Below are positions 1 to 8,648 of a stretch of 64,000 nucleotides of DNA, piece by piece. Both the position numbers and the translations under genes were made by a program. The stretch is taken from positions 1 through 64,000 of the forward strand of contig JAFUNI010000024.1 in the NCBI GenBank assembly GCA_017482385.1, given 5' to 3'. This stretch comes from Oscillospiraceae bacterium. GTDB lineage: Bacteria; Bacillota; Clostridia; Oscillospirales; Oscillospiraceae. The notes under the pieces were generated by a model. It did no database searches, had not been told where the DNA came from, and was given only the letters and a program-made list of their open reading frames with translations. Every line of letters starts with the position of its first letter. Positions within the stretch are counted from its first letter, which is position 1.

Positions 1-105
1 CAAGCTCTGGATGATTACATCTATTATTACAACAACGAGAGAATATCACTAAAATTAAAAGGAATGAGTCCGGTGCAATACCGAACTCATTCACAAGCAA
101 GTTAA
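1..105 (+). CDS. IS3-family transposase (OrfB), C-terminal fragment
   Basis: An open frame enters from the left edge and ends at 105 after 34 codons. The residues YYYNNERI followed by LKGMSPVQYR are the usual ending of IS3/IS150-group OrfB integrases, where NxxRxHxxLxxxSPxxYR lies at the end of the DDE catalytic domain. Only this tail is in the window, so it cannot be said whether the transposase is intact. It is followed by a plausible IS end. No other part of the element is visible. Confidence 0.85.
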   Translation, partial: QALDDYIYYYNNERISLKLKGMSPVQYRTHSQAS

Positions 106-141
106 TATTAAATTTTTGTCTAAACTTTGGGGTTCACTTCA
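1..141 (+). mobile_element. Right end of an IS3-family insertion sequence
   Basis: The transposase tail is followed by an A/T-rich stretch and then, at about 117-141, a sequence of the form TGTCTAAACTTTGGGG...TTCA. IS3-family inverted repeats commonly have this kind of sequence and end in CA. The left end lies outside the window, so the partner inverted repeat and the target duplication cannot be checked. The next gene (pepD, opposite strand) ends 27 bases further on. Confidence 0.6.
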
Positions 142-167
142 GAAAAGCAGAGCATTTTTTATGTACT

Positions 168-1604
168 TTATTCTTTTTGGGCCAAAACTGCAAGAAGTAA
201 ATCCCAATAGGGCTGTACTTGGTCGATGAGCAGGGTTTCGTTGGGGGTATGATAATCCACCGCTGTGGGTTGGATAGCAACGGCATCCATCTCCGGGATC
301 TGTCCGATCACAACATTGGCTTCAATGCTGGCGTGCAAATGCAGGATTTGTATCTCCTTGCCGAAAAGCTGCTTGTGGGCTCTGGCAAAGCGGTCCTGCA
401 TCACTTGATTGCCGTTCCCCGGCCACGCGGTAAATTGGTGTGCGGTGGTCACCTGGAAGCCCAGCATACCCAGCAGTTCTTCTGTGCGGTAATACCATAA
501 ATCACGCAAAGACTCGTCAAGGCTGCGAATGGAATAGCCGGCTTTGAATGCGCCTTGTTGCAGGGAGATCTTGCTGTAAGTTATGGAGAGAATGATCTTA
601 TGCAAGTCCTCCTCGTCGCTCTTCCGCACGCCGGTATGGAGGAAAAACATCGTCCGAATGATATTTATGGAGTCTTCTGATGAAAGGACAGGCTTTTCAT
701 CTTCCCGGACAGTTACCGTGAATTGCAGATCCGGGTCAGATTTTTGATAGCGTCCGTTGATCCTGCGGAAAAGCGTTTGCAGCAGGGTCTCGGCTGCAGC
801 GGCCTGATCGGTGGGGATGCTTACACAGGCTTCGCAGGCGCCGTGAATGGAAGGGCCTTCTGTTTTGATTTCGGCTAAATATACCGGCATTTCCCGGCTG
901 AGCATAAACAGCAGCTCGCCCATAATATTGATGCAGCAAGCCCGGTTCTTGTAACACTCGATGCCCGCGTGTCCGCCCAATCCGCCAAAGAGATGTAAGT
1001 GCAGCTGTGTCAGACCCTCTTTGGCGCAGCAATCAAAGAATTTCTCAAAAGAAAGCATTTTCATACCCACAGAGCTGACGCAAATTTCGTGAGAGCTACC
1101 GGCATCCAGATTGATCATCCGCCGGGATTTAATCATGCTGAGATCCGCATTGCGAATGCCGATCAGACCGGTTTCCTCATCCACGGTGCACAAACACTCC
1201 AGCGCAGGATGGGCAATGGTAGCATCATCTGCGATTGCCAGCATCGTGGCGATGGCAACACCGTCATCGGCGCCAAGGGTTGTGCCTTTGGCTTTGAGCT
1301 TGTTGCCGCTGATGCAAAGCTCCAGCGGATCCGTTTCCAAATCGATCGTTGCGGTTTCGTCTTTGGCCCATACCATATCCATATGCCCCTGTAACAGAAT
1401 GGACGGCTCATTTTCATATCCCGGTGTGGCGGGAATCCGGAAGAGCACATTGTTTAGGGAATCCCGCAGGCACTCCAAGCCCCGCTTCTTTGCAAATTCC
1501 TCCAGGAATGCGGCGATTTTTTCTTCGTGACCGCTTCCATGGGGAATCCGGGTGATTTCTTCAAACCATTTGAAAAAGCCGGCAGGCTTTAAATTTTCTA
1601 ACAT
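168..1604 (-). CDS. pepD: Xaa-His dipeptidase (aminoacyl-histidine dipeptidase, M20C)
   Basis: This is a 478-residue cytosolic metallodipeptidase of the PepD family, which cleaves carnosine-type and other dipeptides. Visible M20 metal-site motifs are GHMDMVW near the N-terminus, GADDGVA, DEETGLIG (the catalytic Glu pair) and a late DYHTPNE that supplies the last His ligand. I start at the ATG at 1604 because a GGAGG lies 11 bases upstream; a TTG six codons earlier overlaps that ribosome-binding site. It is the last gene of a leftward operon (EamA exporter, C26 hydrolase, M20 amidohydrolase, PepD), so peptide-derived amino acids are its likely context. Length fits the family. Confidence 0.92.
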   Translation of the reverse strand: MLENLKPAGFFKWFEEITRIPHGSGHEEKIAAFLEEFAKKRGLECLRDSLNNVLFRIPATPGYENEPSILLQGHMDMVWAKDETATIDLETDPLELCISGNKLKAKGTTLGADDGVAIATMLAIADDATIAHPALECLCTVDEETGLIGIRNADLSMIKSRRMINLDAGSSHEICVSSVGMKMLSFEKFFDCCAKEGLTQLHLHLFGGLGGHAGIECYKNRACCINIMGELLFMLSREMPVYLAEIKTEGPSIHGACEACVSIPTDQAAAAETLLQTLFRRINGRYQKSDPDLQFTVTVREDEKPVLSSEDSINIIRTMFFLHTGVRKSDEEDLHKIILSITYSKISLQQGAFKAGYSIRSLDESLRDLWYYRTEELLGMLGFQVTTAHQFTAWPGNGNQVMQDRFARAHKQLFGKEIQILHLHASIEANVVIGQIPEMDAVAIQPTAVDYHTPNETLLIDQVQPYWDLLLAVLAQKE

Positions 1605-1640
1605 ATAGAAATCAACCTCCAAAAAGAGTTTTACTTTGGG

Positions 1641-2960
1641 TTAAGCCTTCAGGACGATGGAAAGCGCGCCATCTTCTTCGGTGAGTTCTGTTTTGCGGAT
1701 TTGGGAAATGGCGCCTCTTTGGGCAAGATACTCTGCCATAGGGGTGCCACGGGTGGCAAAATCGGCAATGATTTCTTTGCCCTTCTGGGCATCATTCTCC
1801 AAAAGTCGCTGCACGGTTAATAACTGAGCCTTGGCAGAATTCAAACAGGCTCGGTCCAAATCGGCAATATAGAAATTGTCAGAATGCACACCGCAGGAGC
1901 CGCCGCAGGCATTTAAGTGGATAGCGGGGAGCACCTGGGACACATCGCCCATATCCGCACCGCCCCGATTCCAGTAAGATCGGAATTTCACTCTGTCAGA
2001 GCCAACAATGTCTGCGCACACATCTGCAACCAGATCCAGCAGCATTTTCGGGTGCAGCAAAGGACCGCAGCCGGGATTGTCCTGCAGCTCCAGGGTGGTG
2101 TCGGTGGCAGCGGCCGCGCCCAAAAGTACCCGGTCGATGCTCTGGCTGATCTTTTTCTGCAAATCCAATTCTTTGCAGGAAACGGAAACGGTCAGCTCGG
2201 AGCGGCCCTTCAGGGAAAGATCCACCCGGGGCCACATAGAAGCATAGGGATTGTCGGCAAAGGTTGCCCAAAGGGTATTGATGCCGTTCATTGCCAGGGT
2301 TGCTGCCTGCAAGGCATTGGACTTGGGGGAATTGGGGGTAAATACGATGCTCTTATACATAATGCCGTTGCAGCCGCCATCGCAACGGAAATCGTGATCC
2401 TTGCCCAAGGTGGTGTGAACCATCATAGCGATGTCCACATCGTCCATAAATCCCCGGTGCATAAATTCCACCTTTCCCTGGGTGAAACGGATGATGCCCT
2501 CACGCACCATCTGATTCCGCCGGGGCATATTGCTGCTGCTGAGCTCCTCGGAGGGAACGGCCATCAGTCGGACAGAGCCGCACAGACCGTCCAACGCACC
2601 GGGCTGCTGCAGGGCATAGGCAACACCCAGCAAAGCTGCGCATTGGGCGTGATGTCCGCAGGCGTGGGCGTTGCCGCCAACACTGTGCTTGTGGGTAGGC
2701 TGCAGGAGCGCATCCATTTCTGCAGTCAACAGCACCTTGGGGCCGGGCTTTCCGGTGTCGATATCTGCATAGAAACCGGGAATATTTCCGGCCTCAACAA
2801 CTTGATAGCCAAGCTTTTCGAATTCTGCTTTCAAATAAGCGTGGGTCTTCCATTCTTCAAAACCCAGCTCGGGATTCTCCCAAATGGTCTTTTCTGCCGC
2901 TGCGATCAAATCACGGCCCTGGTTCACAAATTCACATAACAAGGTTTGTTTCTGATCCAT
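1641..2960 (-). CDS. M20D-type amidohydrolase (AbgB-like aminoacylase/peptidase)
   Basis: A 439-residue M20 metallohydrolase. The motif ACGHHAQ around residue 100, LTAEMDAL just before it and PSEEL around residue 135 are the metal and catalytic residues of the M20D/AbgB group, which hydrolyse N-acyl or aminobenzoyl amino acids. A dimerisation domain follows, and a late GGSCGVHSDN supplies the final His. The exact substrate cannot be read from the sequence. It lies 36 bases upstream of pepD and 44 bases downstream of the C26 hydrolase gene on the same strand, so the three are probably cotranscribed. No signal peptide is seen. Confidence 0.85.
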   Translation of the reverse strand: MDQKQTLLCEFVNQGRDLIAAAEKTIWENPELGFEEWKTHAYLKAEFEKLGYQVVEAGNIPGFYADIDTGKPGPKVLLTAEMDALLQPTHKHSVGGNAHACGHHAQCAALLGVAYALQQPGALDGLCGSVRLMAVPSEELSSSNMPRRNQMVREGIIRFTQGKVEFMHRGFMDDVDIAMMVHTTLGKDHDFRCDGGCNGIMYKSIVFTPNSPKSNALQAATLAMNGINTLWATFADNPYASMWPRVDLSLKGRSELTVSVSCKELDLQKKISQSIDRVLLGAAAATDTTLELQDNPGCGPLLHPKMLLDLVADVCADIVGSDRVKFRSYWNRGGADMGDVSQVLPAIHLNACGGSCGVHSDNFYIADLDRACLNSAKAQLLTVQRLLENDAQKGKEIIADFATRGTPMAEYLAQRGAISQIRKTELTEEDGALSIVLKA

Positions 2961-3004
2961 TTTTGGACTCCTTTTCTACCACACTGCTTTTTGTGTTCAA
3001 AATC

Positions 3005-3718
3005 TTATTCAGAGAGAAATCTGAATAACTCCGGAAGAAGGGCATCGGCCTCCGGATGACCCTGTACACCCAAAATGTTGTCGCCGTATTCTGTGCCTTC
3101 TACCACACCGTCACCCGATGCGGACCAGGCATTGATGGACACCAGGGTTTGACTTGGGGGTGTGCCGCCGACGTGGAATGTGCAAAGGCGCATAGTGTCC
3201 CGACCCAACACCCGGTGCAGCAGGCTGCCCGGGACGATGTTCACATCGTGCTTGGCCATATCCTCCTGTCCCCTGGCAGGGAGGGCTGCATAATGGCCGC
3301 TGACACTCTCCAGCAGAGAAGCGCCCTTCAACTGATTGTCTCGATAATCACAGATGGCTTTCACCAGGTCACCCTCGTAACCTTGTTCTTCCACCCGGCG
3401 CTTCAGCTCAAAATATGCATAAATCAACTGGCAACCAAGGCAGATGCCCAAGTATTTCTTGTGATGGGTGACGGCGTGGTGAATTACTTGGAAATGGTAA
3501 GGATGGAATTCAGGGCCCCCTTGCACAAGAAAAGCCTCACAGGCTTGCAACGCATCTTCTGTCAGCCAGCCGTTCACCGGAGCCAGACCAATGGGCGTGC
3601 ACCCTGCTTCGAGGATCCGTTGGGCGTAAGTATGTCCCACTAAAATATAGTCATTCATGCAACTCTGTTCAGGATCACCGACCCTGCACTTTGGAACCAA
3701 ACCGATCCATTTTTTCAT
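3005..3718 (-). CDS. Class I glutamine amidotransferase-like hydrolase (peptidase C26, gamma-glutamyl type)
   Basis: A 237-residue single-domain protein resembling gamma-glutamyl-gamma-aminobutyrate hydrolase (PuuD-like). The nucleophile elbow reads LGICLGCQ and the C-terminal catalytic His sits in GVQGHPEAD. The frame stays open far upstream, but the ATG at 3718 has a well-placed GGAGG and gives a normal family N-terminus (MKKWIGLVPK), so the longer reading is rejected. It overlaps the stop of the upstream EamA gene by 4 bases, which indicates translational coupling. The natural substrate is unknown; hydrolysis of a gamma-glutamyl amide is likely, and the operon's peptidases agree with that. 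Confidence 0.85.
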   Translation of the reverse strand: MKKWIGLVPKCRVGDPEQSCMNDYILVGHTYAQRILEAGCTPIGLAPVNGWLTEDALQACEAFLVQGGPEFHPYHFQVIHHAVTHHKKYLGICLGCQLIYAYFELKRRVEEQGYEGDLVKAICDYRDNQLKGASLLESVSGHYAALPARGQEDMAKHDVNIVPGSLLHRVLGRDTMRLCTFHVGGTPPSQTLVSINAWSASGDGVVEGTEYGDNILGVQGHPEADALLPELFRFLSE

Positions 3719-4620
3719 AAGATTTCCTCCGTTTGTTCTGGTATTTTTTGCTTGCTGAGTGTTACCAGCACGGTAGCAATCAGCACAACTACGATGCCGA
3801 TGCCGCTTTTCAGGCTGATGGCTTCTCCCAACACAAAGAAGCCGGCGACGGCGCAGACGATGGGCTCTATGGCACCCAAAATAGAGGTATGCACCGAACC
3901 GATATGCCGAATGGCTAATGTCAGACAGATACTGGCAAGGATCGTACAAACGCCGCTCAGTGTCAATCCCAAGAAAGTTTGGAGAGATATGGAGAATGTC
4001 AGCTGCTTGGTTACCAGGATATAGAGGAAGAACAAGACAGCTGATGCGCAGGTTTTTAGGGTAACATACACCGTAGTATCCATAGCGGCCAGCTGCTGAT
4101 GCTCCGTCCACAGGAAGTAGCAGGCGTAGGCAATCGCACATCCGATGCCCAAAATAATGCCGATGTATGCTTTGCCGGAAGTCAGTGTGCCGCTACTGAG
4201 GAGTGTTGCGCCAACCAAAGAGAGGATCATAGCCGAAATGTTTTGTTTGTTACAGCGGAAACCAAAGAACAGGACGCTAAAGCCCATAGTAAACAGAGGG
4301 AAGGTATACTGCAGCGCAACGCCGATGCTGGTGGGGATATACCGATAGGATTCGTACAGGAAAACCAGCGTAGCCACATAGAACAAGGCGCTGACCGGAA
4401 GCTTCCAGGCAAATCCCCGGGGGTATGTAACCTTTTTGAATTTGGGTGCGGCAAAGGGCAGCAGAATGATGGACGATACCACAAATTTGATAAACAGAGC
4501 CGTTGCCCGGGGGATGGGTTCCTGGGTCAGCACCTTTTGAATGATGACCGGCACAATGCCGCAGATTACGCCCACGGCGATGGCGTAAAAATAACCCATA
4601 TTGATGCGTTTTAGTTTCAC
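3715..4620 (-). CDS. EamA/DMT-family transporter
   Basis: A 301-residue membrane protein with about ten hydrophobic segments in the two-fold EamA repeat, as in RhaT/YdcZ-type metabolite exporters. It starts at a GTG at 4620 with an AGAGAGG eight bases upstream. It is the first gene of the four-gene leftward operon that ends with pepD. An exporter with two amidohydrolases and a C26 hydrolase suggests peptide uptake or breakdown with export of an excess amino acid, but that is inference. The divergent AraC regulator 236 bases away probably controls it. Confidence 0.85.
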   Translation of the reverse strand: MKLKRINMGYFYAIAVGVICGIVPVIIQKVLTQEPIPRATALFIKFVVSSIILLPFAAPKFKKVTYPRGFAWKLPVSALFYVATLVFLYESYRYIPTSIGVALQYTFPLFTMGFSVLFFGFRCNKQNISAMILSLVGATLLSSGTLTSGKAYIGIILGIGCAIAYACYFLWTEHQQLAAMDTTVYVTLKTCASAVLFFLYILVTKQLTFSISLQTFLGLTLSGVCTILASICLTLAIRHIGSVHTSILGAIEPIVCAVAGFFVLGEAISLKSGIGIVVVLIATVLVTLSKQKIPEQTEEIL

Positions 4621-4765
4621 GGATCAGACCTCTCTTTCGCTGCAACTTTTCGCCAACAACTTTATGCCATTTGCAACGAAAAAGCAATAGCCCATTCTGC
4701 TTTTAGATGCTCTTATATTCACCATCGGCGGTGTCGATTATCCTTTGAATTCTACCAGTTTAGGT

Positions 4766-4839
4766 GTGAATTTTGTGTTTTCTATTCCATTTTGACAGCC
4801 ATTATGATACAATAACTGTAAATTGAAGTGAATTTTGTG
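4766..4839. promoter_or_regulatory. Candidate AraC operator: two identical 12-bp direct repeats
   Basis: GTGAATTTTGTG occurs at 4766-4777 and again at 4828-4839. The 62-base offset is close to six helical turns, so both copies would face the same side of the DNA. They lie in the 236-base divergent region between the EamA operon and the AraC gene. AraC-family proteins usually bind direct repeats. I do not see a convincing -35/-10 pair for either gene here. Confidence 0.5.
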
Positions 4840-4856
4840 CTATCCCGGAGGCGTCT

Positions 4857-5786
4857 ATGGAAAAACTGCAATTGATTTGGAGCGGAGAAACAGAGTTGGC
4901 CGTGGGTTGGGTACTGCAACCCCACACCCATGATTTCTTTCACTTGGCCTATGTTCACAAAGGTCAGCTTAGTTTTTTTGCCGACGACCAGGATTATCCG
5001 CTGACGGAGGGCTCTTTGATCCTGCTTCCTCCCGGCGTTATTCATGCCGTGCCGGAGGATGCCCATAATCTCTGCACACAGTATGAGGTTTTGTTCCGCA
5101 TGGCAGATCCGGAATTGCAGGGGATTTTCAACACGAAAAAAGTCCTTGTGTTGCACAAGGCGTCCCATTTGGAACCCTTGTTTTCCTATATCTGTATGCA
5201 CTATAAAAATACGCAACCGGTGTGCGCTGCAAGCGTTGACACTTTCTTGCGTACCATTTTGTTTTCCTTTTTGACGGGCAAGACAAGTTCCGAGGAGAAT
5301 TCGACAGGGTATGTGGATGCGGTTGGGTATTCGCCGCTCATTCAGCGCATCCTTTCACAGGTGGAAAAAGACAGCGACAGAAAATATGACCTTTCCAACC
5401 TGGCCCGTACCTTGGGGTTCAACAAAAACTATCTGTGCACTGCCTTTCACCGTGAAACCGGTATTACGATATCCGAATATGTCAACTATCACAGAATCCG
5501 CAAAATCCTGATTACCTTGCAATATAACGGCTATAACAAGGATTTTCCCCTCCGCGAGATAGCGGATCAGTATGGCTATGTAAACGCGTCCTATTTCAAC
5601 CGTGTGTTCAAAAAATATACAGGAATGACACCCACAGAATTTATGAATGCGCTTTCGGGGGGCGCTGACAGCCCCTTTCAAAAATACTATACGGAGTATC
5701 TGGACCTGAAACGCTATCCCATCAAAGAGTCATTGGAATATATGCAAGGTTTGAAAGCTGCGTCAACCACCGGTGCTATTGCGTAG
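4857..5786 (+). CDS. AraC-family transcriptional regulator with cupin sensor
   Basis: A 309-residue regulator. Residues about 15-95 form an AraC-type cupin (HTHDFFHLAYV, then LLPPGVIHAVPE), and about 165-270 hold two helix-turn-helix motifs, the second with YGYVNASYFNRVFKKYTGMTPTEF, the AraC signature. A GGAGGC precedes the ATG by eight bases. It is divergent from the peptidase/exporter operon and is its likely regulator. A hydrophobic ligand in the cupin is possible but cannot be identified. The transcript ends at the hairpin at 5859-5895. Confidence 0.9.
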   Translation: MEKLQLIWSGETELAVGWVLQPHTHDFFHLAYVHKGQLSFFADDQDYPLTEGSLILLPPGVIHAVPEDAHNLCTQYEVLFRMADPELQGIFNTKKVLVLHKASHLEPLFSYICMHYKNTQPVCAASVDTFLRTILFSFLTGKTSSEENSTGYVDAVGYSPLIQRILSQVEKDSDRKYDLSNLARTLGFNKNYLCTAFHRETGITISEYVNYHRIRKILITLQYNGYNKDFPLREIADQYGYVNASYFNRVFKKYTGMTPTEFMNALSGGADSPFQKYYTEYLDLKRYPIKESLEYMQGLKAASTTGAIA

Positions 5787-5794
5787 GAACAAAA

Positions 5795-5935
5795 GAATTA
5801 TCGCAGATCAACCCAAATCATTCCCAAAGGAACAATTTGGCTCATTCGTTGACCTCATAAAATGCCGTCTGCGATTTTTCGCAGACGGCATTTTTATACT
5901 TATTCCCACTCGATGGCGGGATTTTGGCTTTGTAG
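5795..5935 (-). repeat. Dispersed repeat, copy C (inverted, partial)
   Basis: Read on the minus strand, this stretch contains ATCGAGTGGGAATAAG, then a TATAAAAATGCC...GGCAT hairpin, then AAATTGTTCCTTTGGGAATGATTT. The same order occurs on the plus strand at 23536-23665 and 23790-23915. The opening part resembles the last codons of guaA (GTIEW). Copy C lacks the A/T-rich first 90 bases of the other two. Confidence 0.75.
5859..5895. terminator. Bidirectional intrinsic terminator after the AraC gene
   Basis: A 12-bp perfect stem (ATGCCGTCTGCG and its complement) is flanked by A-rich sequence on the left and a T-run on the right. It is part of repeat copy C, and the same hairpin design occurs in copies A and B near 23.6 and 23.8 kb. 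Confidence 0.85.
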
Positions 5936-5938
5936 ATT

Positions 5939-5978
5939 AAACGGCCACGGATGCAGTTTGCACCTGTGGCCGTTGCGC
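5939..5978 (-). terminator. Terminator of the SGNH gene
   Basis: On the minus strand AACGGCCACAGG pairs with CCGTGGCCGTTT across a loop of about 12 bases, with a short T-run. It starts four bases after the stop codon of the leftward gene at 5982. Confidence 0.6.
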
Positions 5979-5981
5979 TAT

Positions 5982-6578
5982 TCAGACGATGTATGCCGGT
6001 TCGTAGCAAAACAGAATCTTTGCAATGTCCTGCAGGGGACGCTTTTGTTTCAGTGGGCGCACAAAGCCGGTGGAGTACAGGAAAGAAACCACATCTTTGG
6101 TCTGTCGGGGATTCCATACCTGTTGCTTAGCAATATCGCAAAACTCGCAATTTTCGTTTTGTGCGATTACTGCCAGATGCTTGTTGAGATCGGTGATGAC
6201 AGGATCATTATCAGGATTTTTCAGAGAAATGATGGCGATGCGGCATTTCTTATCAAGGCTTCGGATGTGCTGCACCAGATGGCAATACCCTTCATCAAAG
6301 CCGGCTGCGTTTTCAGTAAACAGTGCGATATCGGCATCGCCAATGTGCAAATAGATCTCCTGGGGTGCTAACGGTGCGACGCATTGATCGTAAGTCTTTT
6401 CTGCATTTCCAAGGCAAAGCCCCGGTACGCTCCGGTTATAAAATGTGTATTGCAGGTCAAAGGTTTCCTTGAGCTCGCCTAGAGGAATCAGTCTGTCTTC
6501 CGCCCCGCCGAAGATCACAAGTCCACCTGTTGTTGCAAGGCTGTTTAGTGACCGGTATGTTTTGATCACACGTTCCAT
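5982..6578 (-). CDS. SGNH/GDSL-like hydrolase-fold protein
   Basis: A 198-residue protein with no signal peptide. It opens with GGLVIFGGAED, then YNRSVPGLCLGNA and a strand ending HIGDADIALF, which follows the block order of SGNH hydrolases (block I GDS, block II Gly, block III GxxD). The canonical nucleophile Ser is not evident: the position reads GGAED. So it may be catalytically altered, or a different flavodoxin-like fold. It lies just downstream of the SemiSWEET-like gene (16 bases) and is probably cotranscribed with it. Function is not known. Confidence 0.55.
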   Translation of the reverse strand: MERVIKTYRSLNSLATTGGLVIFGGAEDRLIPLGELKETFDLQYTFYNRSVPGLCLGNAEKTYDQCVAPLAPQEIYLHIGDADIALFTENAAGFDEGYCHLVQHIRSLDKKCRIAIISLKNPDNDPVITDLNKHLAVIAQNENCEFCDIAKQQVWNPRQTKDVVSFLYSTGFVRPLKQKRPLQDIAKILFCYEPAYIV

Positions 6579-6594
6579 AAGCTTTCCCTCCTTG

Positions 6595-6873
6595 TTATGC
6601 GTGTGCGTGCTTTCTGTCCAACGCAGCGTTGCGGAAATACACCACTACATTCATAGACACGATGGCCAGGTTCAACAGGTACACAACCAATACATAGTTG
6701 ATCTGACCGGAGATCAGTTTGGCGGTAATGCCTGCTATGTAACCGGTGATGATCAGCAGAATGAACGGAAGGCTTGTTCCCTTGGTTGTACCGGCCTTAT
6801 ATGCTTTGATCACATTCAGGGGCCAGGATAGGCCAAAGCAGACCAGCATAACGGATTCAAAAACAGCGCTCAT
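6595..6873 (-). CDS. SemiSWEET-like PQ-loop membrane protein
   Basis: A 92-residue protein with three predicted membrane helices. FGLSWPLNVIKAYKAGTTKG is a PQ-loop-type motif in which SWPLN replaces the usual PQ, as in many bacterial SemiSWEETs that dimerise into small-solute (sugar) transporters. TAKL and YVLVVYLLNL mark the next two helices. The start at 6873 has AAGGAG upstream. It leads a two-gene leftward unit with the SGNH-like gene and is divergent from the sensor kinase gene, which may regulate it. The substrate is unknown. Confidence 0.75.
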   Translation of the reverse strand: MSAVFESVMLVCFGLSWPLNVIKAYKAGTTKGTSLPFILLIITGYIAGITAKLISGQINYVLVVYLLNLAIVSMNVVVYFRNAALDRKHAHA

Positions 6874-6906
6874 AAATCATTTCTCCTTTTTGTTTGGGTT
6901 GTCTGG

Positions 6907-6935
6907 ACCATATCACGAAGGAGAAATGAAATCAA
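6907..6935 (-). promoter_or_regulatory. Promoter of the SemiSWEET-like/SGNH unit
   Basis: On the minus strand TTGATT (6930-6935) is separated by 17 bases from TATGGT (6907-6912), upstream of the gene starting at 6873. The -10 is imperfect. Confidence 0.45.
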
Positions 6936-7015
6936 TTTTACCTAATTTAACTAAGACAGTACCTCCGGGAAAATGCTTATTTTACTTTCGAAAGCCAGTT
7001 TGGAAAGGTTAGAAT

Positions 7016-7044
7016 TTGCTTTTTCATTTTTGAAATGCTATGAT
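7016..7044 (+). promoter_or_regulatory. Promoter of the sensor kinase operon
   Basis: TTGCTT (7016-7021), 17 bases, TATGAT (7039-7044). It lies 23 bases upstream of the kinase ATG at 7067. Confidence 0.65.
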
Positions 7045-7066
7045 TATCTAAGTGGAGGGCTGTTTT

Positions 7067-8647
7067 ATGAAAAAAGAGAATCAGCGAAATTCCCTAAAAA
7101 ATATTACCAAGCGGATGTTTCGGACACAGATGGTGCTGATCCTGACCCTTGCTATATTTCTGGGGGCAGCAGGCATTTTTTTGAATATTTACTTTGAACA
7201 GCAAAAGCGGGATCATAACCTCATAAACATTGCAGAGGCCATTGCTCAATCTCCAATTACCTTACAGGGTGGAGATCCCGTGCTGGAAGAATATTTGGAT
7301 TCCCTGAAAGAGTCGCTGCAGGATATTGATGTTATCTCTGTAGTCAACGCAGACAGCACCCGGAGGTATCATTCCAACCATGATCTGATCGGCTCTGTGT
7401 ACGATGGCACGAAACCGGATTTTTCAAACAACAATAAAAGCTACACAGCAAACGATAAAGGCCCTTCCGGTACCCAGCGCCGGGCCTATGCAGCCATCTA
7501 TGATGGAGAAGGCAATTATCAAGGCTTTGTGATCGCTGTTATGCTGATGTCCAACATCCGGGAGCAGACCTTGCAGACAATGCTGGTGTTCCTGCTGATT
7601 ACATTGGCAGCTATTTTCATAGAAATTTTGATCTCTGTGGAGATGTCTGCTAAGATTAAAAAGAGCTTGCTGGGTTATGAACCGGATGTGTTCACAGCTA
7701 TGTATCAGGTTCGTGATAACATTCTGGAGTCCCTGAACGAAGGTGTCTTGGCGGTAGATGCCCAAATGACCGTGCAGTTTGCTAATAAAGCAGCGCAAAG
7801 TATTCTGGGTGAGGGTATTGTTGGGAAACCTCTGTCCAACGGGTGGCTGGTCGATGTCCTGAATGAAGACGGAAAAGAGTTTAACATTCACGGAAACATT
7901 GGCAAGCTGGATGTGCTGGCAGACCGGATTCCGCTTCTGGAGGATCATGCGCGTGTGGGGGCGGTAGGGATCCTGCACAACCGCACAGAGTACACAAAGC
8001 TGATGGAGGATCTTTCCGGCACCCGGTATCTGGTGGATTCCATGCGGGCCAATAACCACGATTTCACCAACAAGCTGCATGTGATACTTGGTCTGATCCA
8101 GATGGAGATGTACCAGGAAGCTACCGACTATATCGAGAATATTACCATCGTCCAGCGCGCTACAATCAGCAGCATTATGAATGCGGTGGATGAGCCTGCG
8201 GTTGCGGCTCTGCTGATCGGCAAGACTGCCCGTGCTGCTGAGCTGAATGTGAAATTCACTCTGCGCGAGGGCTGTAGCTATTGCGCCGGGGATATGCATC
8301 TGCCGGTAGAAACACTGGTCACGGTGATCGGCAATCTCATAGAAAATGCCTTTGAATCTATGAACAGCAAGGGCTCTACATACGACGGGAAAAAGGAACT
8401 GATATTTGGAATCTTCTCCCGTCCCGGTGCGGTGCTGATTACTGTGCAGGATACCGGAGAAGGAATCAAGGCTGAGAACCGGGAGCAGATCTTTGAGAAC
8501 GGTTTTTCTACCAAGGGCGAGGGACGAGGCACTGGCTTGTACCAGGTAAAAACCATGGTGGAAGCGCTGGGTGGTACGATCTCGGTGGAATCTCAGGAAG
8601 GCGTTGGCGCTTCCTTTAGTGTAAAATTCGGGAAGGAGCGTAGCTGA
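7067..8647 (+). CDS. Sensor histidine kinase, DcuS/CitA type
   Basis: A 526-residue membrane kinase. A first helix lies at about residues 20-40, followed by an extracellular Cache/PDC-like domain of about 130 residues, a second helix at about 165-190, a PAS region, then a Spo0B-type dimerisation helix with the phospho-acceptor in NNHDFTNKLHVILGLI. The ATPase domain shows NLIENAFES (N box), DTGEGI (G1) and GRGTGLYQVK (G2). Relatives sense citrate or C4-dicarboxylates, but the ligand here is not predictable. The ATG at 7067 follows GGAGGG. The partner response regulator starts one base after its stop. Confidence 0.92.
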   Translation: MKKENQRNSLKNITKRMFRTQMVLILTLAIFLGAAGIFLNIYFEQQKRDHNLINIAEAIAQSPITLQGGDPVLEEYLDSLKESLQDIDVISVVNADSTRRYHSNHDLIGSVYDGTKPDFSNNNKSYTANDKGPSGTQRRAYAAIYDGEGNYQGFVIAVMLMSNIREQTLQTMLVFLLITLAAIFIEILISVEMSAKIKKSLLGYEPDVFTAMYQVRDNILESLNEGVLAVDAQMTVQFANKAAQSILGEGIVGKPLSNGWLVDVLNEDGKEFNIHGNIGKLDVLADRIPLLEDHARVGAVGILHNRTEYTKLMEDLSGTRYLVDSMRANNHDFTNKLHVILGLIQMEMYQEATDYIENITIVQRATISSIMNAVDEPAVAALLIGKTARAAELNVKFTLREGCSYCAGDMHLPVETLVTVIGNLIENAFESMNSKGSTYDGKKELIFGIFSRPGAVLITVQDTGEGIKAENREQIFENGFSTKGEGRGTGLYQVKTMVEALGGTISVESQEGVGASFSVKFGKERS

Positions 8648-8648
8648 T

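Noticed and set aside
3719-4141. A 140-codon N-terminal extension of the C26 hydrolase
   Set aside because: It overlaps the EamA gene in another frame, and a perfect ribosome-binding site and normal family start occur at 3718.
4785-4813. A promoter for the AraC gene around TTGACA at 4792 or TACAAT at 4808
   Set aside because: Neither box has a partner at 16-18 bases; spacing is 10 bases between the two good-looking hexamers.
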